Source of the DNA: Halioglobus sp. | Lineage (GTDB): Bacteria > Pseudomonadota > Gammaproteobacteria > Pseudomonadales > Halieaceae | Assembly (NCBI GenBank): GCA_029246385.1 | Contig: JAQWNG010000008.1 | Coordinates: 62,001-126,000 of the forward strand | DNA: 64,000 nucleotides | Direction of reading: 5' to 3' | Shown here: in pieces, positions 18,180-28,468 of the stretch | How positions within the stretch are numbered: the stretch's first letter is position 1 | Layout of the letters: every line of letters starts with the position of its first letter | The notes under the pieces: model-generated | Seen by the model: only the letters and a program-made list of their open reading frames with translations | The model's database searches: none | Told to the model about the DNA's origin: nothing | Program-made: the position numbers and the translations under genes

Positions 18180-18237
18180 GCCGCCAATTCTGTCCAAAAA
18201 TGTCGGTATCGGACAATTTTTGTCACAATATGGCGGC
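18180..18237. promoter_or_regulatory. Imperfect dyad with TGTC motifs, possible PilR enhancer
   Basis: The outer arms GCCGCCA (18180-18186) and TGGCGGC (18231-18237) are perfect complements, and an imperfect inner dyad pairs 18191-18206 with 18210-18225. Four TGTC elements lie inside (18191, 18201, 18221 on plus; 18212-18215 on minus). The element sits 130-185 bases upstream of the inferred pilA start, where an activator of a sigma-54 promoter would bind; PilR is reported to recognise (C/G)TGTC-type motifs. It could equally serve the divergent pilB gene. Confidence 0.4.
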
Positions 18238-18403
18238 AACACGGTAACAATGCGCGGATGGGGCTGCCCAGCGCCAGCAGCATTTTGTACACTTTCACCC
18301 TAAACAGAGGCTGCCGCAGGGATAACAAGCTGGTTATACTCAAGCTTTAATGGCACTGCGGTATTACGGCTACTCTTCTATCTGTCATAGGAACTTTCGC
18401 CTG

Positions 18404-20119
18404 ATGAGTAATAAAGCACTGGGGCAACTCAGCGGTTTGGCGGGCAGCCTGGTCGCTGGCTCGCTGATCACCGCCGAGCAGGCCGCGGAGGCACTGCGGC
18501 AAGCGGCTATAGAGAAAATGCATTTCGTTCAGTATCTGGTTGAGAAGGATAATATCGACGGCCGCCGTCTGGCAGAACTGACGTCACAGGAATTTGGCTT
18601 GCCCTTATTTGATATTACCGCGCTCGATACCGAGGTGATACCCATTGCCTTGGCCGATGTAGAGTTAATCAAAAAGCATCATGCGCTGCCGCTGCTCCAT
18701 CACGGCGATCGACTCTTTGTTGCGGTGTCTGACCCGACCAATCTGGCTGCCCTTGAAGAGATCAAGTTTCACACCGGAATCAACACGGATGCCGTGCTGG
18801 TGGAAGAAACTGCACTGGGCAAGGTATTGGCCACCTTTGCCGAGTCTCAGGACGCGCTCTCCGATGGACTGACGGATCTGGACGCGTCTTTGGATGATAT
18901 TGATATTGCCAGCGGTGACGAACCACAAGACGATGATGGCAGCGAGTCGATTGATGAGACACCCATCGTGCGTTTTGTGAATAAAGTATTAATAGATGCG
19001 ATTCAGCAAGGTGCCTCCGACATCCACTTTGAACCCTATGAGCATTCCTACCGAGTGCGCTTTCGCACCGACGGCATTCTGCAAGAGATGGTCAAGCCTC
19101 CGCGGAATCTTGCCCCACGACTCGCGGCACGCTTGAAGGTGATGTCGCAAATGGATATTTCAGAGCGACGATTACCTCAGGACGGACGCATCCAGATGAA
19201 GCTGTCGCGCAACCGGGCTATCGATTTTCGCGTCAACACACTACCCACGCTGTACGGCGAAAAAATCGTATTACGGATTTTGGATCCCGGCAGCGCACAA
19301 ATGGGTATCGACGCCCTAGGTTATGAGCCCTATCAAAAAGACCTGTATCTTAAAGTGTTGAATCAGCCCCAGGGTATGGTTCTGGTTACCGGGCCGACAG
19401 GCTCAGGAAAAACAGTGTCGCTCTACACCGGCCTCAATATTCTCAATACCCCTGAGCGCAATATTTCCACCGCGGAAGACCCGGTGGAAATCAATCTTGA
19501 TGGCGTCAACCAAGTTCATGTGAACGCCAAGGTAGGCCTCAATTTTGCTGAAGCGCTACGCTCCTTTCTGCGGCAGGATCCAGACGTGATTATGGTGGGA
19601 GAGATTCGAGATCTCGAAACCGCAGAGATCGCCATCAAAGCAGCACAGACGGGCCATCTGGTGCTTTCTACGCTGCACACCAACAGTGCCTCAGAAACCA
19701 TTACGCGATTGCTCAATATGGGGGTCCCGGCATTCAATGTAGCATCGTCGGTAAACCTGATCATAGCGCAGCGACTGGCCCGGCGATTGTGCAAGCTCTG
19801 CAGCGTGCCAGCGGATGACATTCCCCACGCCACCCTGCTCGAAGAAGGCTTCACTGCAGAAATATTGGCCGGCGCTACCATTATGAGCCCGGTAGGCTGC
19901 AAAGAGTGTAATGGTGGCTATAAAGGTCGCGTGGGTATCTACGAGGCGGTTAAAATAACGCCCTCTATTGCCAAGCTTATTATGGGGGAAGGCAACTCAA
20001 TGCAAATCGCTGCTCAAGCTAGAGCAGAAGGCTTTCATGATTTACGTATCGCGGCCCTCAAAAAGGTAGCCCAAGGGATGACCAGCCTCGAGGAAGCTAA
20101 CCGAATTACTGTCGACTAA
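18404..20119 (+). CDS. pilB: Type IV pilus assembly ATPase PilB
   Basis: A 571-residue hexameric ATPase that powers pilus extension. The N-terminal MshEN-like domain is followed by Walker A GPTGSGKT (about 330-337), the Asp box, Walker B DPDVIMVGEIRD and a C-terminal zinc site (CKLC and CKEC). I start at ATG 18404 (MSNKALGQLSG); an in-frame ATG 18 codons upstream adds a sequence unlike the family. It heads pilB-pilC-pilD-coaE. Confidence 0.95.
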   Translation: MSNKALGQLSGLAGSLVAGSLITAEQAAEALRQAAIEKMHFVQYLVEKDNIDGRRLAELTSQEFGLPLFDITALDTEVIPIALADVELIKKHHALPLLHHGDRLFVAVSDPTNLAALEEIKFHTGINTDAVLVEETALGKVLATFAESQDALSDGLTDLDASLDDIDIASGDEPQDDDGSESIDETPIVRFVNKVLIDAIQQGASDIHFEPYEHSYRVRFRTDGILQEMVKPPRNLAPRLAARLKVMSQMDISERRLPQDGRIQMKLSRNRAIDFRVNTLPTLYGEKIVLRILDPGSAQMGIDALGYEPYQKDLYLKVLNQPQGMVLVTGPTGSGKTVSLYTGLNILNTPERNISTAEDPVEINLDGVNQVHVNAKVGLNFAEALRSFLRQDPDVIMVGEIRDLETAEIAIKAAQTGHLVLSTLHTNSASETITRLLNMGVPAFNVASSVNLIIAQRLARRLCKLCSVPADDIPHATLLEEGFTAEILAGATIMSPVGCKECNGGYKGRVGIYEAVKITPSIAKLIMGEGNSMQIAAQARAEGFHDLRIAALKKVAQGMTSLEEANRITVD

Positions 20120-20157
20120 ATACTAGCGTCTTAACAAAGAAAGGGGCCGTCAATACC

Positions 20158-21378
20158 ATGGCAGCAAGTGCAATCAGAAACGACGTTTTTACCTGGAAGG
20201 GCACAGACAAAAGTGGCCGACCAGGCAATGGCGAAATCATGGCAGTCAGCCAGGCCATGGCAAGAGCACAGTTACGGCATCAGGGCATCAAAGCCAACAG
20301 CGTACGAAAAAAACCTAAGCCCCTGTTCGGGGGCAAGGGTAAAGCCATCAAGCCAGCCGACATCGCCACTTTCACTCGACAGCTTGCAACAATGCTGAAA
20401 GCAGGCGTGCCACTGGTTCAAAGCTTTGATATCGTTGAAGACGGTTCGGAAAATGCTCAAATGAAAGCGCTCATCGTCAATATCAAAAACGATGTGGCCT
20501 CTGGCAGTGGCCTTGCACCCTCTTTAGCGAAACACCCCCGGCACTTTGATGATTTGTTCTGTAGTCTAGTGGGTTCGGGTGAAGACTCGGGCACTCTGGA
20601 AGTCATGCTGGATCGCGTTGCAACCTATAAGGAAAAAAGCGAACAGTTAAAAGCTAAAATTAAAAAGGCTATGACCTATCCAACCGCGGTGGTGTGTATT
20701 GCGTTGATCGTCTGCGCCATCTTGCTGATCAAAGTGGTGCCGGTGTTTGCGGAGACCTTTCAGAATTTCGGCTCTGACCTACCTGCCTTCACACAGCTTG
20801 TCATGGACATATCAGACTTCGTCACCGCGTGGTGGTTTGTCATGTTCGGATGCATTGTCGCGACAATATTTGCCTTTAGAGAAATGAAACTGCGCTCTGT
20901 TCGTTTTTCCGAGTTCCTAGATCGGACCGCCCTCAAGACACCAGTTGTTGGCGCCATCATTCATGATGCCGTGATCGCGCGCTTCTCTCGAACGTTAGCC
21001 ACCACATTTGCCGCCGGCGTGCCACTGGTAGAGGCCTTGAATTCCACCGCCGGCGCGGCAGGCAACTCAGTCTATGCGAAAGCTATTCGCCGCATTCGCG
21101 ACGACGTCACTACGGGTAACACGCTTTACACCGCCATCAAATCTACCGGGCTGTTCCCCAATATGCTGCTGCAAATGGTATCAATCGGAGAGGAATCCGG
21201 CGCACTCGATGACATGCTAGACAAGGTTGCAACCCACTATGAAGAGGCTGTAGATAATGCCGTCGACAGTCTCAGTTCCCTGATGGAGCCACTGATAATG
21301 TCCGTGCTTGGGGTGGTTGTTGGCGGCCTGATGGTTGCCATGTACCTGCCTATATTTATGCTGGGATCGGTGATCTAG
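20158..21378 (+). CDS. pilC: Type IV pilus inner-membrane platform protein PilC
   Basis: A 406-residue T2SF-type protein. The N-terminal segment (FTWKGTDKSGRPGNGEIMA) is family-typical and is followed by two repeated cytoplasmic domains, each with the pattern FTRQLATMLKAGVPLVQS and FSRTLATTFAAGVPLVEA. Three membrane segments are visible. PilC links the PilB motor to the growing pilus. It lies 38 bases after pilB. Confidence 0.96.
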   Translation: MAASAIRNDVFTWKGTDKSGRPGNGEIMAVSQAMARAQLRHQGIKANSVRKKPKPLFGGKGKAIKPADIATFTRQLATMLKAGVPLVQSFDIVEDGSENAQMKALIVNIKNDVASGSGLAPSLAKHPRHFDDLFCSLVGSGEDSGTLEVMLDRVATYKEKSEQLKAKIKKAMTYPTAVVCIALIVCAILLIKVVPVFAETFQNFGSDLPAFTQLVMDISDFVTAWWFVMFGCIVATIFAFREMKLRSVRFSEFLDRTALKTPVVGAIIHDAVIARFSRTLATTFAAGVPLVEALNSTAGAAGNSVYAKAIRRIRDDVTTGNTLYTAIKSTGLFPNMLLQMVSIGEESGALDDMLDKVATHYEEAVDNAVDSLSSLMEPLIMSVLGVVVGGLMVAMYLPIFMLGSVI

Positions 21379-21404
21379 ACCAGCACCGCGAGGACTGACT
21401 GTTT

Positions 21405-22268
21405 ATGCTAGAGACCGTCGTACCAATAGGCCTGTTTAGTGTTGGCTTGCTCTGCCTTGGGCTGCTTGTGGGCAGTTTTTTGAATGTCGTTATCTACCGC
21501 TTGCCGCTAATGATGGAGTCCCGGTGGCGACGCGATTGCTGCGAATTATTGGATATCGAATACGAAAACGCGGAGACACCGTTTAATCTCGCTATTCCAA
21601 ATTCCCACTGCACCCATTGCAAGGCAGCCATAAAACCGTGGCACAACATTCCCGTGTTAAGCTACGTTGCGCTAGGCGGCAAGTGCAGCCGCTGTGCGGT
21701 GAGAATTTCGCCACGTTACCCCCTCTTGGAGTTAATGACGGGGCTGCTGACATTAGCACTGGCATGGCATTTCGATGTGTCTCTCGCCTTGCTCGGTGCC
21801 CTTTTTTTTACTTGGTCGTTGATTACTCTGACCATGATCGATATGGATCATCAATTGCTACCCGACGATATCACGCTGCCTCTGCTATGGCTGGGCTTAC
21901 TGTTCAACCTCAATGCAACTTATGTCAGCCTGCCGGACGCTGTTATCGGAGCCATAACCGGGTACCTATCCTTGTGGAGTATTTATTGGGTATTTAAGTT
22001 GATCACTGGTAAAGAGGGAATGGGTCACGGCGACTTCAAATTGCTTGCCGCATTGGGCGCATGGATGGGCTGGCAGGCACTCCCAATGATTATTTTACTG
22101 TCCTCTGTGGTTGGTGCTGCCTGTGGTATTGCACTGATGGTTATAAAGCGTCGCGGCAAAGATATCCCGATTCCCTTTGGGCCCTACTTGGCCATGGCTG
22201 GCTGGATAATGCTGCTCTGGGGCGACACCCTAATGGCTCTGTATTCAATCGCATTGGGAGCCGGCTAA
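21405..22268 (+). CDS. pilD: Prepilin peptidase / N-methyltransferase
   Basis: A 287-residue aspartic membrane protease that cleaves and methylates pilin. The cytoplasmic zinc domain has paired CTHC and CSRC motifs. The two catalytic aspartates lie in MIDMDHQLLPD and in GMGHGDFKLLAALG. About eight membrane helices are present. It stands after pilC in the same operon and its immediate substrate is the divergently encoded PilA. Confidence 0.96.
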   Translation: MLETVVPIGLFSVGLLCLGLLVGSFLNVVIYRLPLMMESRWRRDCCELLDIEYENAETPFNLAIPNSHCTHCKAAIKPWHNIPVLSYVALGGKCSRCAVRISPRYPLLELMTGLLTLALAWHFDVSLALLGALFFTWSLITLTMIDMDHQLLPDDITLPLLWLGLLFNLNATYVSLPDAVIGAITGYLSLWSIYWVFKLITGKEGMGHGDFKLLAALGAWMGWQALPMIILLSSVVGAACGIALMVIKRRGKDIPIPFGPYLAMAGWIMLLWGDTLMALYSIALGAG

Positions 22269-22269
22269 T

Positions 22270-22875
22270 ATGATGCTAGTTGTGGGCGTCACCGGTGGCA
22301 TTGGCAGTGGCAAGACCGCCGTCACCCGCTGCTTTGAAAAGCGGGGGGTTACTGTGGTTGATGCCGACTTGGTCTCAAGAATTGTCGTGGAACCAGGCAG
22401 GCCTGCACTGGCAGCCATCGCAGAGCATTTTGGCACCGACATCATCCAGACAGATGGTACTTTAGATAGGGCAATCCTACGTACCCGGATTTTCGCCGAT
22501 GAGACAGAGCGGCACTGGCTGGAGCGTCTTACCCACCCCCTCATTGGGCAGGAAATACTCGACCAGATCAGTGCCTCGCGCAGCCCTTATACGATACTCA
22601 GTTCACCGCTACTGCTCGATACCACGCAAAAGGCGTTGGTCGATTGTGTGGTCGTAGTAGATGTGCCAGAAGCACTGCAGCTGCAGCGCACGGTGCAGCG
22701 CGACAACAACGATGAAGCTCAGGTTAAACGCATCATGGCGGCACAAATGGGACGACAAGACAGACTGGCACGCGCTAACATTGTGATTGAGAATACCGGC
22801 TCTCTGGAAGAACTCGATGACAAAGTAGAAACCTTACACAAAGCGTTTTTACTGCGCGCTGACACTGTGAACTAA
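22270..22875 (+). CDS. coaE: Dephospho-CoA kinase
   Basis: A 201-residue P-loop kinase that performs the last step of CoA synthesis. Walker A is GGIGSGKT, followed by VDADLVSR and the lid residues in RTRIFAD. The first of two tandem ATG codons at 22270 is nine bases after GGAG. The pilD-coaE link is conserved in Pseudomonas and relatives; yacG and zapD, which often follow, are absent here. Confidence 0.95.
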   Translation: MMLVVGVTGGIGSGKTAVTRCFEKRGVTVVDADLVSRIVVEPGRPALAAIAEHFGTDIIQTDGTLDRAILRTRIFADETERHWLERLTHPLIGQEILDQISASRSPYTILSSPLLLDTTQKALVDCVVVVDVPEALQLQRTVQRDNNDEAQVKRIMAAQMGRQDRLARANIVIENTGSLEELDDKVETLHKAFLLRADTVN

Positions 22876-22880
22876 TGGAC

Positions 22881-23282
22881 CTAGTCGACGAGAAAAAGTT
22901 TTTCGAGCGCAGTCACAATGGCTGCATTAGCGGCAGGGAAATCGTATTGTGTTAATGCCTGTGGCGCCACCCATGCCATAGGCTGATTCTCCAAAGAGTG
23001 TGCTTCACCGGTGTAGTCCCACACCACGTGCACGTCAAGCATCACCTGCTTATCGCCATAATCGTAATGAATGTCTAACAGTGCGCTAGTGCGGCCAATG
23101 ACAATACCCAGTTCTTCCTGCAATTCTCTCGTCAGAGCGGCAACAACCGATTCCCCCGCTTCGACCTTGCCTCCGGGGAATTCCCACAACCCGCCCTGAT
23201 GCACGTTCTGTGCGCGACGAGTAATCAGTACATTGTGCGCCCTATCGACAATGACCCCAACTGCCACATGAACCACAGACAT
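22881..23282 (-). CDS. mutT: 8-oxo-dGTP diphosphatase MutT (Nudix)
   Basis: A 133-residue Nudix hydrolase with a perfect Nudix box (GGKVEAGES to RELQEELGI, pattern Gx5Ex7REUxEExGU) and the MutT-type WEFPGGK. It removes 8-oxo-dGTP from the nucleotide pool and so prevents transversions. Its start is directly next to the argJ stop on the same strand, and its end meets coaE convergently. Confidence 0.93.
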   Translation of the reverse strand: MSVVHVAVGVIVDRAHNVLITRRAQNVHQGGLWEFPGGKVEAGESVVAALTRELQEELGIVIGRTSALLDIHYDYGDKQVMLDVHVVWDYTGEAHSLENQPMAWVAPQALTQYDFPAANAAIVTALEKLFLVD

Positions 23283-24509
23283 TCAGGAGCGATATTCAGC
23301 GTTTATGCGCACATAGTCGTAGGAGAAGTCAGTCGTCCACACAGCAGCTGTGGCAGCACCCCTTTCAAGTTCAACGCGGATAACAATTTCCTCCGGGGCC
23401 ATGGCAACCACACCCTGCTCTTCTGTGTAGCTGGCGGCGCGACAACCACCCGCGGCAATCAACACCTCATTGAGATACAGCCTGACGCTTTCGACTTCAA
23501 GCTCAGGTATATCAGCCCGGCCAATCGCCATAAGCAAGCGGCCCCAATTAGGGTCGCTGGCAAACAGTGCGGTCTTCACCAGAGGCGAATGGGCAATAGT
23601 AAATGCAACCTCCAGACACTCTGCTTCGCTACGACCACCGTTGATCTGAACCGTGACAAATTTGCTTGCGCCCTCTCCATCCCGCACGATGTTGTGGGCA
23701 AGCCGGATGCACACCTCTTCCACCGCATCATGCAGCGCACTGTAAAGGTCACAATGACTATCATTCACCGGTGTATTGCCAGCCTCCCCAGTCGCCAGCA
23801 ACAGACAGGCATCATTAGTAGAGGTGTCGCCGTCTACGGTAATGCGGTTAAATGAACGCTCTGTCAGCTGCGCCAGCAATGCCTGCAACAATGTCTTTTC
23901 AACCGCCATATCAGTCGCAATAAAGGCGAGCATCGTGGCCATATTTGGGCGTATCATACCGGATCCTTTCGCTATTCCGGTCACCACATAGTCCTTTTCG
24001 TCACATCTAAAACGCACAGAATGCGCCTTAGGGCGCGTGTCGGTAGTGAGTATTCCCGCAGCTGCACCACTCCAGCCGTTAGTCGACAGTGCGGCAAATG
24101 CTGCCGGCACCGCCTGTGTCAGGCGCTCCACTGGCAGCGGCTCGCCAATAACACCCGTCGAAAAAGGCAGAACAGTAGACACATCAACACCCGCCGCCGA
24201 AGCCACCGTCGCCACACTCAGTTGCGCGGCCTCAATGCCAGCCCTTCCGGTGCCCGCGTTGGCATTCCCCGTGTTGATCAACAGATAGCGTGGCTGGTGC
24301 GCACAGCTTTGTAAATTTTCTCGGGCGACCGTGACCGGTGCGGCGCAAAATGCGTTGCGGGTGAATACCGCGGCACATTGCGTATTTTTCGTCACTTCGA
24401 TAAGCACTAAGTCTCTGCGATCCTGTGTTTTTATTCCAGCAGCAACGGTAGCCAACCGAACACCGGGTACATCGTGCAATATTCTATAGCTGTCATCCCC
24501 GACTGCCAT
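23283..24509 (-). CDS. argJ: Bifunctional ornithine acetyltransferase/N-acetylglutamate synthase
   Basis: A 408-residue ArgJ, recycling acetyl groups between N-acetylornithine and glutamate in arginine synthesis. The autocleavage site is in RPNMATMLAFIATD, where the Thr becomes the N-terminal nucleophile of the beta chain. KGSGMI precedes it and SDPNWGRLL lies in the C-terminal chain. The secA-argJ-mutT order matches Pseudomonas. Confidence 0.96.
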   Translation of the reverse strand: MAVGDDSYRILHDVPGVRLATVAAGIKTQDRRDLVLIEVTKNTQCAAVFTRNAFCAAPVTVARENLQSCAHQPRYLLINTGNANAGTGRAGIEAAQLSVATVASAAGVDVSTVLPFSTGVIGEPLPVERLTQAVPAAFAALSTNGWSGAAAGILTTDTRPKAHSVRFRCDEKDYVVTGIAKGSGMIRPNMATMLAFIATDMAVEKTLLQALLAQLTERSFNRITVDGDTSTNDACLLLATGEAGNTPVNDSHCDLYSALHDAVEEVCIRLAHNIVRDGEGASKFVTVQINGGRSEAECLEVAFTIAHSPLVKTALFASDPNWGRLLMAIGRADIPELEVESVRLYLNEVLIAAGGCRAASYTEEQGVVAMAPEEIVIRVELERGAATAAVWTTDFSYDYVRINAEYRS

Positions 24510-24549
24510 CTCAATTAGACCCTGCGCTCACTGACAAACCGCATTGGAT

Positions 24550-27249
24550 TCACAGTTTGCCACAGCACTGTTTAAACTTCTTACCGCTACCACAGTGGCA
24601 GAGTGCGTTGCGCCCGATCTTAGGTTGCTCTCGAACATAGGTCTGAGGTGTTGCCGGTTCCGCCGCAGCAACTTTAGCCTGTTCCCCTTCAATAGCGGGA
24701 GCCTGCGCATGCTGAAATGCCAGCTTCTCTCCCGCGGCCGCCTGCCGACGCTTCTCCTCGATTGCCTCAGCTTCATCTTGCCTCTGTATTTGCACGTGAC
24801 TGAGAAATTTCACCACTTCATATTTGAGGTTGACCAACAGCTGCTGAAATAATTCAAAAGACTCCCGCTTGTATTCCTGCTTCGGATTCTTCTGCGCATA
24901 GGCCCGCAAATGAATACCCTGGCGCAAATGATCCATCGTAGATAGATGTTCCTTCCATAATGTATCAAGCACCTGCAGCATTATCTGCTTTTCGATTCTG
25001 CGCATATCCGGCCCGACATCGTCACCCTTGACGTCATAGGCGGACTGAACGGCGCCAAAAATTTTCTCACGCAAGACCTCTTCGTGAAGCGCGTCATCTT
25101 CATCCAGCCACTGCTGCAACGGCAGCGAGACAGAGAACTCTGACTCCAATTGCTTTTCAAGCCCAGGAATGTCCCACTGCTCCTCTACACTCATCGGAGG
25201 AATATAGCCTTCGACGGCATCAGCCACGACATCCAGACGAATAGCCGTAATCGTTTCGGAGATGTCTGCTTCAGTCAGCAGATCATCGCGCTGCTGGTAA
25301 ATTATCTGACGCTGATCATTAGCAACATCATCGTATTCCAATAGCTGTTTGCGGATATCGAAGTTACGACCCTCTACTTTACGCTGCGCTTTTTCAATAG
25401 CGTTACTGACCATTTGATGTTCTATAGCCTCGCCCTTCTCCATACCCAGCTTCTGCATGAATCCTTTAACGCGGTCGGAGGCAAAGATTCGCATTAAGCT
25501 ATCTTCCATCGAGAGATAAAAGCGCGATACGCCCGGGTCGCCCTGACGCCCTGCACGACCGCGCAGCTGGTTGTCAATGCGACGTGATTCATGTCGCTCC
25601 GTACCAAGAATGTGCAAGCCGCCTGACGCTAACACCCGATCATGACGTTCCTGCCAAGCTTGACGCACCTGTGTATCATCAGCGCCGCCCAGCTTGCTGA
25701 GTTCTGCTTCTAGATTGCCACCTAATACGATATCAGTGCCGCGACCGGCCATGTTAGTTGCGATGGTTACCACGCTTGGGCGGCCCGCTTGAGCAATAAT
25801 TTCGGCCTCTTGCTCGTGATACTTGGCATTAAGCACCTTGTGGTCGATCTTGGCCTTGCGGAAACGCTCGGACATGGCCTCGGATGTTTCAACGGAAGCC
25901 GTACCCACGAGTACGGGCGCACCCTTCTCCATGCAGTCCTTAACATCGGCCACAATGGCATCGAACTTTTCCTCTGTACTGAGGTAGATCAGATCATTAA
26001 GGTCATTACGCTGCTGTTCGACATTGGTTGGGATAACAAGCACATCAAGGCCATAAATCTGACGAAATTCAAAGGCTTCGGTATCAGCGGTACCGGTCAT
26101 GCCGGCCAGCTTATCGTAAATGCGGAAATAGTTTTGGAAGGTTGTAGACGCTAACGTCTGGCTTTCACTCTGTATAGAGACTCCCTCTTTAGCCTCGATA
26201 GCTTGATGTAGCCCTTCTGACAAACGCCTACCTGCCATCGTACGACCGGTGTGCTCGTCGATCAACACCACCTGTCCATCCTGTACAATATATTCCACGT
26301 CGCGGTGAAACAGTACGTGAGCGCGCATGCCAGAATACACATGATGCAGTAAATTGAGATTGGTGGCCCCGTAGAGATTGTCACCTTCCTCTAGCAAGCC
26401 CGCGCTGATCATCGATGCCTCAATAAATTCATGTCCAGATTCTGTCAACTCCACCTGTCGCTGTTTCTCGTCAATAGTGTAGTGGCCGGGTTCTTCTTCT
26501 GTATCGGGCCGTAAAGAAGGTATCATACTGTTAATTCGACGGTAGAGTTCCGAGCTGTCATCGGACGCTCCGGAAATAATCAACGGCGTGCGCGCCTCAT
26601 CAATCAGAATGGAGTCCACCTCATCGACAATGGCGAAACTTAAACCCCTTTGCATACGCTCCTCTAAGGAAAAAGCCATATTGTCGCGCAAATAATCAAA
26701 CCCGAACTCATTATTGGTGCCGTAAACGATGTCCGCGCTATAGGCCGCAATTTTGTCCGGCGTTGCCAGGCCCGACCGAATCACCCCAAATGACACACCC
26801 AAGAAGTTATAAAGCGGACCCATCCAATGTGCATCACGGTTGGCCAGGTAATCATTCACCGTAATCAGATGCACGCTGTTACCTGTTAGTGCGTTTAAAT
26901 ACGCCGGCAAAGTCGCCACCAGCGTTTTTCCTTCGCCCGTGCGCATTTCGGCGATCTTGCCCTCATGCAGGGCCATACCACCGATGAGTTGCATGTCGAA
27001 GTGCCGCAGGCCGAGCGCTCTGTCTCCCGCTTCACGCACAACCGCAAAGACCTCGGGAAGAATACCGTCCAGTGTCTCACCGTCGGCGAGCCGCTGTTTA
27101 AACTCAGCCGTTTTTGCCGCTAACTGCCCATCGTCCAGCGCTTTCATATCATCCGCAAGGGCATTGATCTTTTTAACAACCTTGCCCATGCGTTTTAGCT
27201 CACGGCTATTGCGCGTACCGAAAAGGTTTTTCAGAGTTTGGCTTATCAT
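24550..27249 (-). CDS. secA: Preprotein translocase ATPase SecA
   Basis: An 899-residue translocation motor. Visible elements are the start ([20 protein letters not shown]), Walker A MRTGEGKT, the [19 protein letters not shown] segment, the helicase-like [13 protein letters not shown], and the C-terminal zinc motif [14 protein letters not shown] that binds SecB and lipid. Length and order are normal. It is separated by 77 bases from the upstream M23 peptidase gene. No secM-like leader was seen. Confidence 0.98.
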   Translation of the reverse strand: MISQTLKNLFGTRNSRELKRMGKVVKKINALADDMKALDDGQLAAKTAEFKQRLADGETLDGILPEVFAVVREAGDRALGLRHFDMQLIGGMALHEGKIAEMRTGEGKTLVATLPAYLNALTGNSVHLITVNDYLANRDAHWMGPLYNFLGVSFGVIRSGLATPDKIAAYSADIVYGTNNEFGFDYLRDNMAFSLEERMQRGLSFAIVDEVDSILIDEARTPLIISGASDDSSELYRRINSMIPSLRPDTEEEPGHYTIDEKQRQVELTESGHEFIEASMISAGLLEEGDNLYGATNLNLLHHVYSGMRAHVLFHRDVEYIVQDGQVVLIDEHTGRTMAGRRLSEGLHQAIEAKEGVSIQSESQTLASTTFQNYFRIYDKLAGMTGTADTEAFEFRQIYGLDVLVIPTNVEQQRNDLNDLIYLSTEEKFDAIVADVKDCMEKGAPVLVGTASVETSEAMSERFRKAKIDHKVLNAKYHEQEAEIIAQAGRPSVVTIATNMAGRGTDIVLGGNLEAELSKLGGADDTQVRQAWQERHDRVLASGGLHILGTERHESRRIDNQLRGRAGRQGDPGVSRFYLSMEDSLMRIFASDRVKGFMQKLGMEKGEAIEHQMVSNAIEKAQRKVEGRNFDIRKQLLEYDDVANDQRQIIYQQRDDLLTEADISETITAIRLDVVADAVEGYIPPMSVEEQWDIPGLEKQLESEFSVSLPLQQWLDEDDALHEEVLREKIFGAVQSAYDVKGDDVGPDMRRIEKQIMLQVLDTLWKEHLSTMDHLRQGIHLRAYAQKNPKQEYKRESFELFQQLLVNLKYEVVKFLSHVQIQRQDEAEAIEEKRRQAAAGEKLAFQHAQAPAIEGEQAKVAAAEPATPQTYVREQPKIGRNALCHCGSGKKFKQCCGKL

Positions 27250-27326
27250 GATATTTCATCGTATTTTTAATAAATTGGACCGAACCGGCGTGGCTAGGCG
27301 CGAGCGAGGAGCGAAACAGCGCAGAA

Positions 27327-28241
27327 TCAGGGTTGCGTGCGGGCCACGTAACTTGAAGGGTCAACGGCACGCCCATTTTTGTATACTTCAAAATGCACAT
27401 GCGGACCTGTGACGCGACCGCTGGAACCCATCAACGCAATAGTGTCACCCTTGCGCACGACGTCACCGGCGACCACCAGGTTTTCTTTATTATGGGCATA
27501 GCGTGTGACGAGGTCATTGCCATGGGAAATCTCTACCATGTTCCCATAACCCGCGTTCCTGCCCGCCCAGCTTACTACTCCAGAGGCCACTGCCACGATA
27601 TCAGAGCCCGTCTTCCCAGCAAAATCGAGACCCCTGTGCATTGAGCGTTTTCCGGTAATAGGATCTGCACGCCATCCATAACGAGATGACATATAGCCCC
27701 CTTTGACAGGCATACCCGATAGCAACTCCTGCTCTTGCAGTTTGCGGTTGCTTAATAATGTTTCCAGCATAGACAACTGCTGTTCACGGTCACTGATGTG
27801 CACCGCAAGGCGAGACAGTTCACGGGTGAGACTAGTAGCAGGAGCCTCTATCATCACGTCGCCAACCATGGGACCGCCAACCGCAGGTGGCCCGCTAAAA
27901 TTGAACTCTCCCTCCTGCAGATCTGCAACCGCAGTAAGATGCTGTCCTAGCGCATCAAGGCGCGTCATTCTAGCCTCCAACTCGGCTAGGTTACCTGTCA
28001 TGGCGCGCAGTTGCGGCTCAGACAGCCCCTCCGAAGCAACAGATTCCGGTGATGCACCGCGCAACGTATCAGGCGCCGCCTCACTCAAACGCGGGCCACT
28101 CTGCTGTCCCACCAAGTATCCGGAGGCGGCAAGTCCCAGCGGCAAACCGAGACAACAAAGTGATAATAGTGCACGAGACCAGCGGCTCAGCTCTATGGAG
28201 CGCGCACCCTTATGCTTTGAACTAATCAGAATTATTTTCAT
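27327..28241 (-). CDS. M23 (LytM-type) metallopeptidase
   Basis: A 304-residue envelope protein with one N-terminal membrane segment (SLCCLGLPLGLAASGYLVGQ), a coiled-coil-prone middle part with many Leu, Glu and Arg, and a C-terminal M23 domain. Zinc ligands fall in MHRGLDFA (HxxxD) and HVHFE. A homologue lies at the same place in Pseudomonas between secA and lpxC/ftsZ, so it is part of the extended division neighbourhood. The intact zinc motif suggests an active D,D-endopeptidase, though some relatives only activate amidases. Confidence 0.9.
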   Translation of the reverse strand: MKIILISSKHKGARSIELSRWSRALLSLCCLGLPLGLAASGYLVGQQSGPRLSEAAPDTLRGASPESVASEGLSEPQLRAMTGNLAELEARMTRLDALGQHLTAVADLQEGEFNFSGPPAVGGPMVGDVMIEAPATSLTRELSRLAVHISDREQQLSMLETLLSNRKLQEQELLSGMPVKGGYMSSRYGWRADPITGKRSMHRGLDFAGKTGSDIVAVASGVVSWAGRNAGYGNMVEISHGNDLVTRYAHNKENLVVAGDVVRKGDTIALMGSSGRVTGPHVHFEVYKNGRAVDPSSYVARTQP

Positions 28242-28376
28242 GTATTTGACAAACGGAGCACAGACTACGACATAGTCCCAAAATTATGCCATAGACGGCG
28301 CTGAAACGCCAAGTCGACGGTGTTGTTCGCACACTGGCAAACAACACCAAGACCGCCAAAAAACCGTTCTTCCAGC

Positions 28377-28400
28377 CGCCGGATTGAGGCCAATCCGGCG
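28377..28400. terminator. Hairpin downstream of ftsZ
   Basis: A perfect 9-bp stem (CGCCGGATT/AATCCGGCG) with a six-base loop lies about 70 bases past the ftsZ stop. There is no T-run on the minus strand, so it is at most a weak or Rho-assisted end of the division operon, or an RNA-stabilising structure. The 227-base gap that holds it is where relatives have lpxC. Confidence 0.4.
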
Positions 28401-28468
28401 TTTGGCACGCTGTCATCGACTGACTCGGGGTTGAGGATCAGTGCAACAACAACGCTAGTTATAGGCGT

